A stretch of 64,000 bases of DNA from Dokdonia sp. Dokd-P16. GTDB taxonomy: Bacteria > Bacteroidota > Bacteroidia > Flavobacteriales > Flavobacteriaceae. A program made the position numbers and the translations under genes. The stretch lies in assembly GCF_003095655.1 (NCBI RefSeq), contig NZ_CP029151.1:391501-455500 (forward strand). Reading direction: 5' to 3'. The notes below the pieces were generated by a model. It was not told where the DNA came from and made no database searches. It was given only the letters and a program-made list of their open reading frames with translations. Below are positions 8,545 to 17,076 of this stretch, piece by piece (within the stretch, counting starts at the first letter, position 1; each line of letters starts with the position of its first letter).

Positions 8545-8576
8545 ATTTAAAATACTAGTGTCCTTTATGGATTCGC

Positions 8577-8586
8577 TTTCGCGAAA
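8577..8586. repeat. Iterated palindrome, copy 4
   Basis: Lies between sRNA genes 2 and 3. Confidence 0.85.
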
Positions 8587-8616
8587 GTTAAAAATGAAAA
8601 AAAACGTCCAAATAAA

Positions 8617-8657
8617 GGAAATCCGTAAAAGACTTATTCAAAAATCATGTATTCTTG
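8617..8657 (+). promoter_or_regulatory. sRNA promoter module 3
   Basis: Box GGAAATCCGTA (8617-8627), 22 bp, TATTCTTG (8650-8657). It is nearly identical to module 2, including the upstream AAATAAA. Confidence 0.7.
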
Positions 8658-8660
8658 TCT

Positions 8661-8732
8661 TGGCTTAGTTGCTAGGGGTTTCTAAGTCAAGATTATTTGC
8701 ATTGGGCACCCACTTGGGTGCCTTTTTTTTTT
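8661..8732 (+). ncRNA. Putative small RNA 3
   Basis: Hairpin 1 is a 9-bp stem TTGGCTTAG/CTAAGTCAA around the same loop TTGCTAGGGGTTT. The linker is GATTATTTGCA. The terminator GGCACCC/GGGTGCC (8705-8711 with 8716-8722) is followed by ten T residues. The terminator sequence is unrelated to those of the other copies, but its position and shape are the same. Confidence 0.75.
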
Positions 8733-8761
8733 GGATTTTCTTTGAAACTTGAAAAGCCTGC

Positions 8762-8771
8762 TTTCGCGAAA
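8762..8771. repeat. Iterated palindrome, copy 5
   Basis: Lies between sRNA genes 3 and 4. Confidence 0.85.
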
Positions 8772-8852
8772 ATAAAAATATCAAGACGATGGAGTTAATG
8801 GATAATTATGAGTGTAAAACTGTACATCTAAAAAAATAAAAAGAGCAAATGC

Positions 8853-8893
8853 GGTTTCCCGTATCTCATATTTATATAAAGCTTGTATACTTG
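8853..8893 (+). promoter_or_regulatory. sRNA promoter module 4
   Basis: Box GGTTTCCCGTA (8853-8863), identical to module 1, then 22 bp and TATACTTG (8886-8893). Confidence 0.7.
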
Positions 8894-8896
8894 TCA

Positions 8897-8969
8897 CGGC
8901 TTAGTTGCTAGGGGTTTCTAAGTCGGGATTGTTTGTAAAGGGTTTCCATCTGGAGACCCTTTTTTTTTT
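8897..8969 (+). ncRNA. Putative small RNA 4
   Basis: Hairpin 1 is CGGCTTAG/CTAAGTCG around the loop TTGCTAGGGGTTT. Its closing C-G pair replaces the T-A of copy 3, a compensatory change. The linker is GGATTGTTTGTA. The terminator AGGGTTTCC/GGAGACCCT (8939-8947 with 8952-8960) is followed by nine T residues. Confidence 0.75.
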
Positions 8970-9048
8970 ATTATACGGAAATCATCTCATCATTTAAGAG
9001 TGGTTACTACACCTATTAAATTAATTTACAACAAATCTACCAGAATGA

Positions 9049-9089
9049 GGTTGCCCGTAAAGAAGTCTGCTTTGATAAAATTATGTTTG
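9049..9089 (+). promoter_or_regulatory. Fifth promoter module, upstream of the lipoprotein gene
   Basis: Box GGTTGCCCGTA (9049-9059), exactly 22 bp, then TATGTTTG (9082-9089), a perfect TAnnTTTG. The sequence between differs completely from the sRNA modules, so conservation of box and spacing is not just recent duplication. Transcription would start near 9096, giving a 66-nt leader before the ATG at 9162. No sRNA hairpin follows. Confidence 0.65.
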
Positions 9090-9161
9090 CTGCTCACTGT
9101 CGGAACAAGCCGAAAAAAGACACTAAACAGGAATAGGTAATACCTAAGATCAAGATTATTT

Positions 9162-9524
9162 ATGAAAAAAATGTACCTTTTACTAGCACTAGTTGCTCTG
9201 TTAATGACAAGTTGTGCTTCACACTTTGGCTTACCAAAAAATTACAACCAAAACACTACAGAAGTTGTTCTTACGAAGAAGAACTTCAAAGTTGTAAAAA
9301 TGGTAAAAGGAGAAGCAGAAGCTACTTATATTTTTGGAATAGGCGGACTAGCAAAAAACGGTCTCGTAGCCGAAGCAAAGGCAAAAATGCTTTCAGGAGC
9401 AGGAATGGATGGAGCTGCAAGAAGCGTAGTAAATGAGGTGGTAGAAGTAAAAACTTCTGGTTTCTTATTTGTGAGCAAATACAAAGTGATTGTATCTGCT
9501 CAAATTATTGAGTTTGTAGAGTAG
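9162..9524 (+). CDS. Small lipoprotein (DUF6567-like)
   Basis: A 120-residue protein with a lipoprotein signal peptide ending LMTSC (lipidated Cys18). The mature part contains EATYIFGIGG (about 52-61) and a C-terminal beta-rich segment. It resembles a small Bacteroidota lipoprotein family of unknown function (DUF6567 from memory). It sits behind the fifth copy of the promoter module shared with the sRNA genes, so it is likely the protein-coding member of that regulon. The envelope location fits an envelope-sensing kinase upstream. Confidence 0.75.
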   Translation: MKKMYLLLALVALLMTSCASHFGLPKNYNQNTTEVVLTKKNFKVVKMVKGEAEATYIFGIGGLAKNGLVAEAKAKMLSGAGMDGAARSVVNEVVEVKTSGFLFVSKYKVIVSAQIIEFVE

Positions 9525-9610
9525 TTTATATCTCTATTAATAGATTTGGATTGTGATGTAAATTACAATCCAAATCATTTTTAACTTATACTCCATTTCA
9601 AATTAATACT

Positions 9611-9889
9611 ATGGAAAGCAAAAATCAAACGTATGGCCTTTCGGCAGAAAATCCAGTAATGGTAACTGACGTAGCTATGTCTTATTCATACCTTGATAAA
9701 TTAATGACTGTCCATAAAGACTTAAGTTATCGTCGTATTAAAAGTACGTTTTCGTCCTCTGTAAATGGTGTTCTAGATAAATATGAAATATTATTAAACG
9801 ACGAGCATTACTCCTTTCTATTTATCTACCCTTATGCCGAAGAAGATAAATTCACTATAGCTGAAACTTTTGAGACATTAAGAAACTAA
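9611..9889 (+). CDS. Hypothetical protein, 92 residues
   Basis: A soluble small protein with mixed alpha/beta composition and no signal peptide or recognised motif. It lies 86 bp after the lipoprotein gene on the same strand and may be read through from it, or have its own promoter. No family recognised. Confidence 0.55.
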   Translation: MESKNQTYGLSAENPVMVTDVAMSYSYLDKLMTVHKDLSYRRIKSTFSSSVNGVLDKYEILLNDEHYSFLFIYPYAEEDKFTIAETFETLRN

Positions 9890-9990
9890 AAGTAACATTA
9901 ATTTCATACCTCATTCTACAACAGAGGCATCTACCTTAGTTTAATTATCATGGTTTTCATTCATCATAATTAGTCTAAAACCCATCCCAT

Positions 9991-10000
9991 TTTCGCGAAA
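9991..10000. repeat. Iterated palindrome, copy 6
   Basis: Intergenic. Confidence 0.85.
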
Positions 10001-10368
10001 GCGAACCTCAACACCTTCTTTTTCCTTTCTCTTCTGTATCCATCATAAATGAGCAAGCTCAAAACTTTAGAGCTACAGCCATTCATTTTGTGTGTTTTGT
10101 CGATGATTTGTGTATTTCATAGGTTAAGTAGGCGTATTCATTTCAAAAATAATGGAGATGATCATGTATAGCTAATTTAGCAGTGCAGAATGACTTACTT
10201 ACCTAGCATAGCGAGTATTACTCGAAGATCTAGTACAGAAAAAGAAGTATGATTATCCCTGCAGAGAAGATGTTTTTATAGATTGTTTATTAGATTGAAT
10301 TCCCCCAAATTTTCAATTTGGTTTTGAGTAATGATTTGTTACCATACTTAATTTAACCTCATTGTTTT

Positions 10369-10397
10369 GCAAAGGCTATCCACAAGGATAGCCTTTT
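10369..10397. terminator. Strong hairpin, possible terminator
   Basis: AAAGGCTATCC/GGATAGCCTTT with a 4-nt loop. It could end a plus-strand small RNA or the minus-strand membrane-protein gene ending at 10448. T tracts are short on both strands. Confidence 0.5.
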
Positions 10398-10447
10398 GCG
10401 ATTTATAGGAAATCCTAAAGCAAGTAAATAAGTTGTAATCATTGCAA

Positions 10448-10852
10448 TTACTTGATGGTAGATTTATTCAAGCGTATAAATACCCATCCAAAGAAGAGCA
10501 TAAAGAGAAAGTCATTAAGACCATAGATGCTATAAAACACTCCCGCAAGTGTGTCTTGCTCGTATACTGTAGTAATTGAATGGCTTGTAAACCACTGCAG
10601 GTATACAATCACGTATGCCAATTTCTCAATCGTAAATACCGCGATAAGCCATGGTACAGACGCATAGCTTTTTGAAACAGCGATATAGGCAAATCCCCAT
10701 AATACAATACCTATAAGCCCAAAATAGCCCATTACTTCTGGCTGTGTATCCATCATTACCTGATTTGTAAATCCTTTAGATAATAGTAACACACCAAGTA
10801 CATTAGATAGGCCAGCTACTACAAATAGCTTAGAAATAGTTTTTGCACTCAT
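10448..10852 (-). CDS. Four-helix integral membrane protein
   Basis: A 134-residue protein with about four membrane segments (residues 8-27, 43-60, 66-87, 104-126). No catalytic motif or family recognised. It lies downstream of, and on the same strand as, the MoxR-type operon with a 53-bp gap, so it may be its last gene or independent. Confidence 0.6.
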   Translation of the reverse strand: MSAKTISKLFVVAGLSNVLGVLLLSKGFTNQVMMDTQPEVMGYFGLIGIVLWGFAYIAVSKSYASVPWLIAVFTIEKLAYVIVYLQWFTSHSITTVYEQDTLAGVFYSIYGLNDFLFMLFFGWVFIRLNKSTIK

Positions 10853-10905
10853 AGATTATTATATAAACACGGATTAAACAATGACTCAAAATAAGTAATT
10901 ATGCT

Positions 10906-12657
10906 TCACACACCTTCTAGTCTAGGCGCTACCCATAAATAGCCCATCGCAAGAATAAATATGACAAATAACCATAAACGCTCTACAGGTTCTAAAACTG
11001 TGTGGGTTTCTGCCGCCTTTTGAGCTACATTAAATGTGCGCTTATTATGATCGATTTGAGTAGATGCTCTTAACGATTTCCAGTCAGTGTCGAGCGGGAT
11101 ATAATAGCTGGCAACTGCGGTGCTATCTTGCGCTAGACGCAATTCATTCCAGCCTGAGTGTGATGGATATATCGTTCCCTCCCATTGATCATCTAGCAAA
11201 ACATCTTGTCGTAGTGGGATTGTAACCTGCTCATTATCCAGAACCTTTGGAGCTGGTATTTCTGTGCGTAGCTTAAAGCGAAAAGGTGCATCCTTTACAC
11301 CTAACTCTTCTTGAAATTCCCAGAGAACAGTAGGCAATTCTTTCTGACTTACCGCACTCAGTATGGAAGACCATAAATAGTTGTATGTTGCTTCATTACC
11401 ATCAAGAATTAATTGATAGGTATCCGTCAGTGTTGTACTTCCCCATCTACCTGCACCTCGCTGAGCGTAAGCTGCCCATACATTTCCTTCTTCAGAAATA
11501 ATAGGTTGTACTAGTGCTCCAGCGTCAAAACTATAAAGAATTGTAGCTACCTTAACTTTAGGCCAAGATGAGAGTGAGGTTTCTTTTTTATTATTTCGCT
11601 TGAAGCGAAAACCAAATTGTTTACCATCATTTACTACTGCCAAATCTGGCTGTATAAATACACCGAGACCTTCTTGCGATACTTGATTATTAAGTGTTCT
11701 GCGAGAACCGCTAGACAAGCCGTTGTAAGAACTAGCATCCATAATCACCACATCAAAAGCTGAAAGATTTGCACTCGTAAAGCCATAAATAGTCCCTTGC
11801 TTCCTATTAAAACTCTCAAATTTATATCGTTCCTTAGTAAGCTGACTGCGTACTAGCACTTCATGCCCCTCGTCAGCTAAATAGTTTTTGAGGTACTTAG
11901 TTTCAAACGTGGGAAAACCATTTATAATTAAAACACGCAAGCGTTCTTTTTCTTTGATAATTAGAGGTAATGGATCTTCAGAAATAATAGTACTAAGACT
12001 GTCTTTTTCAATAAGTTTATACACATACCTTCCACTTACGGAGGTTGTAGCTTGCAGCTCAAAATCAAATGCATCACCACCAGAAACTGTTACCGAATCA
12101 AGAGCATTTCCTCCGGCATCTTCTAGTACTAAGCGATTTCCTTTCATAGGCGATGTATAAACTCCGTGAATTGAAAGGGAATCACCTACGGTTGCAGATT
12201 TATTATAAGCGAGTTTTGTAATACCACTCAATCTCTCACCAGTTAAGTAGGTAGTTGCAATAGGTTCTAATTGCCAAATATCATGAGAAGCAATACCATT
12301 ACCTAGTATATAAGCAGTACTTATAGCCTCGAGTTGCGAGGGATTAAAACCATCACCATCATATTTGATAATTTCTATGTCCTTGTAGGGAACCTGTAAG
12401 CTATCTAACTGCTGTTGTTTATATGCTTCTGAGAGAATAATGCCTACGCCCTTTGTACGTGGTACAGCTGTTACTGGCTGCAGCAACATCAGGGCAAGAC
12501 TAACTACTGCAATAAGTGCAACTATTGCCTTTATTATCACATATTTGATGCCTGTAACGCGAAGTTCTTTCCATATAAAAAGACCCCACAATATAACGGC
12601 GCCAGCAATTACAGGCCACATCCACTCTTCATGTATAAAAGATATATTATCGATCAC
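10906..12657 (-). CDS. Membrane protein of MoxR operon, GATase-like fold
   Basis: A 583-residue protein with two N-terminal membrane helices (about 12-30 and 38-62), a large domain, and a C-terminal helix (about 557-577). The segment LRVLIINGFPTFETKYLKNY (about 240-260) and VVIMDASSY look like the start of a class I glutamine-amidotransferase-like or VWA-type fold often seen in BatA-associated membrane proteins, without an obvious catalytic Cys. It overlaps the upstream gene by 11 bp, so it is translationally coupled. It probably works as a periplasm-exposed partner of the MoxR ATPase system. Confidence 0.65.
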   Translation of the reverse strand: MIDNISFIHEEWMWPVIAGAVILWGLFIWKELRVTGIKYVIIKAIVALIAVVSLALMLLQPVTAVPRTKGVGIILSEAYKQQQLDSLQVPYKDIEIIKYDGDGFNPSQLEAISTAYILGNGIASHDIWQLEPIATTYLTGERLSGITKLAYNKSATVGDSLSIHGVYTSPMKGNRLVLEDAGGNALDSVTVSGGDAFDFELQATTSVSGRYVYKLIEKDSLSTIISEDPLPLIIKEKERLRVLIINGFPTFETKYLKNYLADEGHEVLVRSQLTKERYKFESFNRKQGTIYGFTSANLSAFDVVIMDASSYNGLSSGSRRTLNNQVSQEGLGVFIQPDLAVVNDGKQFGFRFKRNNKKETSLSSWPKVKVATILYSFDAGALVQPIISEEGNVWAAYAQRGAGRWGSTTLTDTYQLILDGNEATYNYLWSSILSAVSQKELPTVLWEFQEELGVKDAPFRFKLRTEIPAPKVLDNEQVTIPLRQDVLLDDQWEGTIYPSHSGWNELRLAQDSTAVASYYIPLDTDWKSLRASTQIDHNKRTFNVAQKAAETHTVLEPVERLWLFVIFILAMGYLWVAPRLEGV

Positions 12658-14866
12658 CCGTCTGTAGTTCTTTAATGAATATATCTTCTAGTTTTCCTCT
12701 GTATGGCTTATTAGTAATTGGCATTGCATCATTTACTGGCAATGCTTGTAATAATCCACGCTGTACTTGTCGCAATGTCGTTGCTGGTTGTTGCTTTTCT
12801 TCTGTGAGCCATTTGAGTTGTTGCAAGGTGTTAAGGTGTCTTGCGGGTTCTCTTATTGCTATCGTTGCTAGCTCTTCTCCAGCCCTGGCAAGTATTGCCT
12901 TATCTGAATCAATTAATGCTATTTCTTCAACAATATGCTTTTCAAGAAGCGCAATACTTTCCTCCATATTTACATAGGGATTAGTTGCCGCTATTTGCTC
13001 GGTTTTGTAATAATTATCAATCTCCTTGAGATCTCCAGAAAGTCGCTTATCTTCCTTAATAGGCGGCGGATCAAAACCTATACGGTGCACATAAATGCGT
13101 GCACTATTTTTAATATCTTGTATTAACGTCAATGCCCTATATTGATAAGGTAGTGACACTTTAGGATCTGCAAGACGAAGGTGGAGCTCTGCATCCCACA
13201 TTTCGGCCATGGCTTGTTTGAGTTTGCTGCGCAAGGATTCCGTAAAAAGGGTTGATTCTTCAGGGTCATCGTGATTGTGTACATATCCCTCGAGTATAGA
13301 TTTTTCACCTTCTTCCTCATCGCTTTCTTCATGATCATGCTCTTCTGGAACGAGATTATGTTCATTCTCACTATCGTGATCATGTCTAAAACCTGCAGTG
13401 GGATCATCTACATCAAAATCTTCATGAGGGATATCTGGAGTAACAGCGATGCCAGAATCTGCTTCATCCCCCATAAACTGTCCGTACTTTAATCGTAATG
13501 CTTTCTGATCAAAACCTAAATCATTACTTCGTTTTTTAAATTCCTTCTCAGTGAGTTGTGATCGTTCTTCTATGAGTTTCTCTGTATCGATAATCAATTG
13601 TCGCTGGCTCCTAAAGTAATCTGGCATCAAATCTGCTCCTAGGGTTCCTTCTACTCCAAAACCATCGCTCACCGTATCTTTTATTACCGCAAAGAATGTC
13701 TCGCTACGTGTAATGTTAGGCCTTGGTGTCTTTTGATCACTAACCTCAACATAAAAATACAACTCATCACCTAGCTCCATCTTCAGCTGATCTAAATTAA
13801 TATTTTTAGACAATCGCATGGATTTCTCACCAACTTGAATCGACTGATTAAAAGCCAACTTTTCCTCTCTAAACTTTACAGACTCTCCTTCGCCTTTACT
13901 TACCGTGGCAACAATGTGTGCTGCTGCGATTCCGTAATCGTCACTTATTTCGGCAGTAAAGGAGAGCTTCTTATTGTCTGAATAATCAAAAGACGTAAAC
14001 TGTGGTATATCTTTTATTTCAACCAAAGGCGCTTTATCTTTTAACACTTCAATTGCATAAATATCTGATGCGTAACTAGCTCCAAGCGTATCTGTAAATT
14101 TAAAATTATAGTAGCCAGATTGTGTGGGTTTGTACGCTTTCGCGAAAGCGGTACCATCACCCCTCATTTTATCATTAACTCCTATCCCTTCTACTGTAAC
14201 CTCACTTACCTTACTGTCAAAATCCAATTGCCAATATAGCTGCGAACCCTCAACTGCCTTTGCATTCATCAAACTAGAAGTACGTGAACCAAGTTTTGTG
14301 TAAGCTGGGTAACGAATGGTAAGCTTCTGATTAATGAGCACAGGCGGCTTATATGCTGGAGCAACAGAATCTGTTGCAGAAAATGTCACAATCTCCTGCT
14401 CAGGTGTAGTTTCATTATTACTATTTATATTTTTCCCAAATGCATAAAAATATATGATACCGATTAGTATCAATACGCTTGCAGTAATCGCAGCATATCG
14501 CAATCTTGTTTTAGGTTTGACAGTGGTGATTTGTTGTGATAAGAGTGTGGTGATTTTCTGTTGCTGTAATTGTGCAAGTCCAGACAATCCGTCTGGCGAA
14601 GCCAACAATAAACTACTACTATATTCGGCATTATGAAGATGTTTATCAATGTAAGCACTCACAGTTCTTAGATTGATTCTCCAAGGTTTAATCATGAGCA
14701 CTACTATTGCAGTTACCACTATAAAAGCGACAATACCTATTAAAAGATTTCTAGTAATCAATGCACTACAAAATCCAGCCCCGATACCATAAAGCATGGC
14801 TTCTAAGCCTCGCAATAATTGCCAGCGCTTCATGTAAATCTTTATGAGTTGTTTCCCTTCTTGCAT
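12647..14866 (-). CDS. DUF4175-like membrane protein with acidic His-rich loop
   Basis: A 739-residue protein with two membrane helices near the N-terminus (about 17-60), a further helix at about 128-146, beta-rich periplasmic domains, and long helical C-terminal parts. Residues about 485-540 form a strikingly His/Asp/Glu-rich stretch with repeated HDH, HDHE and HNHDD, a likely disordered metal-binding loop. It overlaps both neighbours (1 and 11 bp). It contains one in-frame iterated palindrome encoding AFAKA. Role within the MoxR operon is inferred from position. Confidence 0.7.
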   Translation of the reverse strand: MQEGKQLIKIYMKRWQLLRGLEAMLYGIGAGFCSALITRNLLIGIVAFIVVTAIVVLMIKPWRINLRTVSAYIDKHLHNAEYSSSLLLASPDGLSGLAQLQQQKITTLLSQQITTVKPKTRLRYAAITASVLILIGIIYFYAFGKNINSNNETTPEQEIVTFSATDSVAPAYKPPVLINQKLTIRYPAYTKLGSRTSSLMNAKAVEGSQLYWQLDFDSKVSEVTVEGIGVNDKMRGDGTAFAKAYKPTQSGYYNFKFTDTLGASYASDIYAIEVLKDKAPLVEIKDIPQFTSFDYSDNKKLSFTAEISDDYGIAAAHIVATVSKGEGESVKFREEKLAFNQSIQVGEKSMRLSKNINLDQLKMELGDELYFYVEVSDQKTPRPNITRSETFFAVIKDTVSDGFGVEGTLGADLMPDYFRSQRQLIIDTEKLIEERSQLTEKEFKKRSNDLGFDQKALRLKYGQFMGDEADSGIAVTPDIPHEDFDVDDPTAGFRHDHDSENEHNLVPEEHDHEESDEEEGEKSILEGYVHNHDDPEESTLFTESLRSKLKQAMAEMWDAELHLRLADPKVSLPYQYRALTLIQDIKNSARIYVHRIGFDPPPIKEDKRLSGDLKEIDNYYKTEQIAATNPYVNMEESIALLEKHIVEEIALIDSDKAILARAGEELATIAIREPARHLNTLQQLKWLTEEKQQPATTLRQVQRGLLQALPVNDAMPITNKPYRGKLEDIFIKELQTGDR
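14138..14147. repeat. Iterated palindrome, copy 7
   Basis: In frame in the DUF4175-like gene; encodes AFAKA. Confidence 0.9.
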
Positions 14867-16152
14867 TATTGTTTACGTATTCTAGAGAGTATGCGCTCGC
14901 TTACGAGAAGTACTAAAAGCAACACCCAGAAAGTACTTGACATATCTGCTTTTACCTCTTTTTTCTTGGATATAGCGGGTATATTAATGGTTTGCAGTTG
15001 CTCTAAACTCATTACCCGATTATCAAGGTCTGCTATTTGTGTATTTAACTCTTGGTCAAGATTAAGCCATGTAAGTAATTGTGTTACTAGCGGCTCTTCG
15101 GTAATGAGTTTTGGCGTTAGTTTCTTTGTCAGTATCGACGTAGTTGCTGTAGGTCCTGGTTCAATAAGCGAATTTGCGATTTCTCCTGGACGATAATATA
15201 ACGTAGGCGTATCGCTAGCTACCATAGGATTATCACTCAAGTCAATCAAATAATCTAGAGTCGTTGCATCTATTTCTTCTCTATCTGAAACAGTGGTAAT
15301 TGTAATCTCTCTCTGAGTAAACTGACTAATCGCACGTAAGGCAGCCTCTAGATAACTACGTTCGGCATCATGTTTTTTATTATAGATAATTGTAATCTCA
15401 ATAGGAAAATACTCTTTTATAGCAATGGTTCTAGAATTACCATTCGTTCTGATCTCGACGCTGTCTTTTGCAAGATTTAATGCTGCATCACGTATCGCTA
15501 CTTTCTCTTTATTTATACTAAGTAGTTGCGCCTCGCTTAACACATTAATGATTTCTAAACTATCCTTACGAGCAATTGCGACTAGTGACTGCTCATTCTG
15601 TCTGGAAGTTTCCACAGGAATCCAAGTGATATTTTTTTTTATAGTGGGTCTTTTGCCTTTTAACGCTTTCGCGAAAGCGTGTGTAAAAACCACAATACTA
15701 TCTGCAGCTAACTCTTCCATCTCTATAGCGAGCTGCCAATAATTAGGCACCGCCTCTTTATTTGTTATTACATCTCCAGTCTCCCACAGTGGAAAATCTT
15801 CTTGTAATAATCGCCTTCCTTCCATCGGTATTTGTGCAAATCTCGCCAGACCATCTACTGTGGAAAGTAACGAAGGTTCGAAAAGATAAGCAACCTCCTC
15901 CTTATCGGGAGCTTTTGTAATATGAGGTTCTGCAAGAATCACAACTAGCGTGCTAATGATCAAGCAACGCAATAGTAGCAGCCACCATTCATTTAGCTGG
16001 ATACTATTACTCTCTTTAGATTTTGTGGGCGCGATAAATTGTATACTGCCCACTTTTATGGTGCGCACCTTCTTGCGGCTCCACATGTGGATGATAATTG
16101 GGATCGCGAGTGCGAGTAGTCCCCAGAGATATGATGGCTGTAGTAGTATCAT
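14866..16152 (-). CDS. BatA-type membrane protein
   Basis: A 428-residue protein with the BatA N-terminal domain: MILLQPSYLWGLLALAIPII followed by HMWSRKK, then a second helix at about 56-76. A large external domain and a C-terminal helix (about 404-420) follow. The family works with MoxR ATPases and DUF58 proteins in envelope stress tolerance (Bat aerotolerance operons). A VWA metal site is not evident. One in-frame palindrome encodes AFAKA. It lies 1 bp after the DUF58 gene and overlaps the next gene by 1 bp. Confidence 0.82.
   Translation of the reverse strand: MILLQPSYLWGLLALAIPIIIHMWSRKKVRTIKVGSIQFIAPTKSKESNSIQLNEWWLLLLRCLIISTLVVILAEPHITKAPDKEEVAYLFEPSLLSTVDGLARFAQIPMEGRRLLQEDFPLWETGDVITNKEAVPNYWQLAIEMEELAADSIVVFTHAFAKALKGKRPTIKKNITWIPVETSRQNEQSLVAIARKDSLEIINVLSEAQLLSINKEKVAIRDAALNLAKDSVEIRTNGNSRTIAIKEYFPIEITIIYNKKHDAERSYLEAALRAISQFTQREITITTVSDREEIDATTLDYLIDLSDNPMVASDTPTLYYRPGEIANSLIEPGPTATTSILTKKLTPKLITEEPLVTQLLTWLNLDQELNTQIADLDNRVMSLEQLQTINIPAISKKKEVKADMSSTFWVLLLVLLVSERILSRIRKQ
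15667..15676. repeat. Iterated palindrome, copy 8
   Basis: In frame in the BatA-type gene; encodes AFAKA. Confidence 0.9.
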
Positions 16153-16153
16153 A

Positions 16154-17050
16154 TCAAAAAATAGCGCTACGCTTTTTTAAGAATAAGTGGAGTGCTTCGC
16201 CAATATGGTCTTCTAGTGAAAATAACTCATAGTCAATACCGCTAGCAAGTAACGCTTCCTTAGTAGTTTTTATAGATTGCTCTAGCGCTTCTAAATAAGT
16301 AGTTTTTGCATCCTTTGCGTTAACTTTCACCTTTGCACCAGTTTCAAGATCTTCAAAAATCACTTGTCCTTTGTAATCAAATTCTAGTTCGCTCTTGCCC
16401 AGCAAGTGCAATACTGCGACTTCGTTTCTGGCAGTTTTAAGCTGTTTAATCATTGTTATAATTTCCTCATCCTTTTCATAAAAATCTGTAATAAAGAATA
16501 TAAGCTCCTTATGACTACGATTGTGGAGCTTCTCACTAGCCAACTGTTGAGGCCAAGAGCCTTGATTTTTTAATTGCAATAATTGGTACAAGAATCTATT
16601 AAAATGCTGCTTCCCAATAGCCGGCTGCAATGCTTCTAATTTTTGATTGTTTACCGTAAGCAAACCTATCGCATCGCCTTGCGTTTGTGCTAGGTGCGCA
16701 AGACTTGCCACTAGTACATTTGCATACTCGATTTTTGAAATATCATCTTCCTTATGAAGCATAGACATACTTGCGTCTACTATAAATCTCACAGAAATAT
16801 GAGTATCTATCTCTGACTGCTTGATGTAATATCTACCAGAACGAGCAAGCATTTTCCAGTCTAGTAACCTGAGGTCATCACCAGGCTCATACCCTCGATA
16901 CTGACTAAATTCTAATCCAGCCCCTACTCGCCTACTTTTATTGAGTCCAGACAAATAACCGTCTACGATAACGCGCGAAATAAGTGATAATCCAGAAACT
17001 CTGTTTATCACTTCGGGTTTAAGTAGCGATTTATAATCGTCTTTTGGCAT
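16154..17050 (-). CDS. DUF58 domain protein
   Basis: A 298-residue protein with the DUF58 signature GYEPGDDLRLLDWKMLARSG (about 54-73) and a VWA-like core containing FIVDASMSM (about 108-116). DUF58 proteins are the usual partner of MoxR AAA ATPases and are thought to act as adaptors or substrates. It is 26 bp downstream of the MoxR gene and 1 bp before the BatA-type gene. It is cytoplasmic, without membrane segments. Confidence 0.92.
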   Translation of the reverse strand: MPKDDYKSLLKPEVINRVSGLSLISRVIVDGYLSGLNKSRRVGAGLEFSQYRGYEPGDDLRLLDWKMLARSGRYYIKQSEIDTHISVRFIVDASMSMLHKEDDISKIEYANVLVASLAHLAQTQGDAIGLLTVNNQKLEALQPAIGKQHFNRFLYQLLQLKNQGSWPQQLASEKLHNRSHKELIFFITDFYEKDEEIITMIKQLKTARNEVAVLHLLGKSELEFDYKGQVIFEDLETGAKVKVNAKDAKTTYLEALEQSIKTTKEALLASGIDYELFSLEDHIGEALHLFLKKRSAIF

Positions 17051-17076
17051 AGTCTTCTTTGCTGCTATTTTGGTGA

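Larger units (their letters stand above)
9890..10447. other. Intergenic region, about 560 bp
   Basis: No convincing ORF. It contains one iterated palindrome (core 9991-10000), an inverted repeat CCAAATT/AATTTGG near 10304-10321, and a strong hairpin at 10369-10397. The stretch before that hairpin (ATTGTTTTGCAAAGG) resembles the linker of the sRNA array; see findings. Confidence 0.5.

Noticed and set aside
8231-8970. Tandem sRNA units as CRISPR, riboswitch or tRNA array
   Set aside because: Units have promoters and separate terminators, there is no downstream ORF per unit as for riboswitches, and no tRNA cloverleaf.
9212-9436. Arg/Lys/Ser-rich 74-codon ORF
   Set aside because: It is another frame of the lipoprotein gene, which has a signal peptide and a family match.
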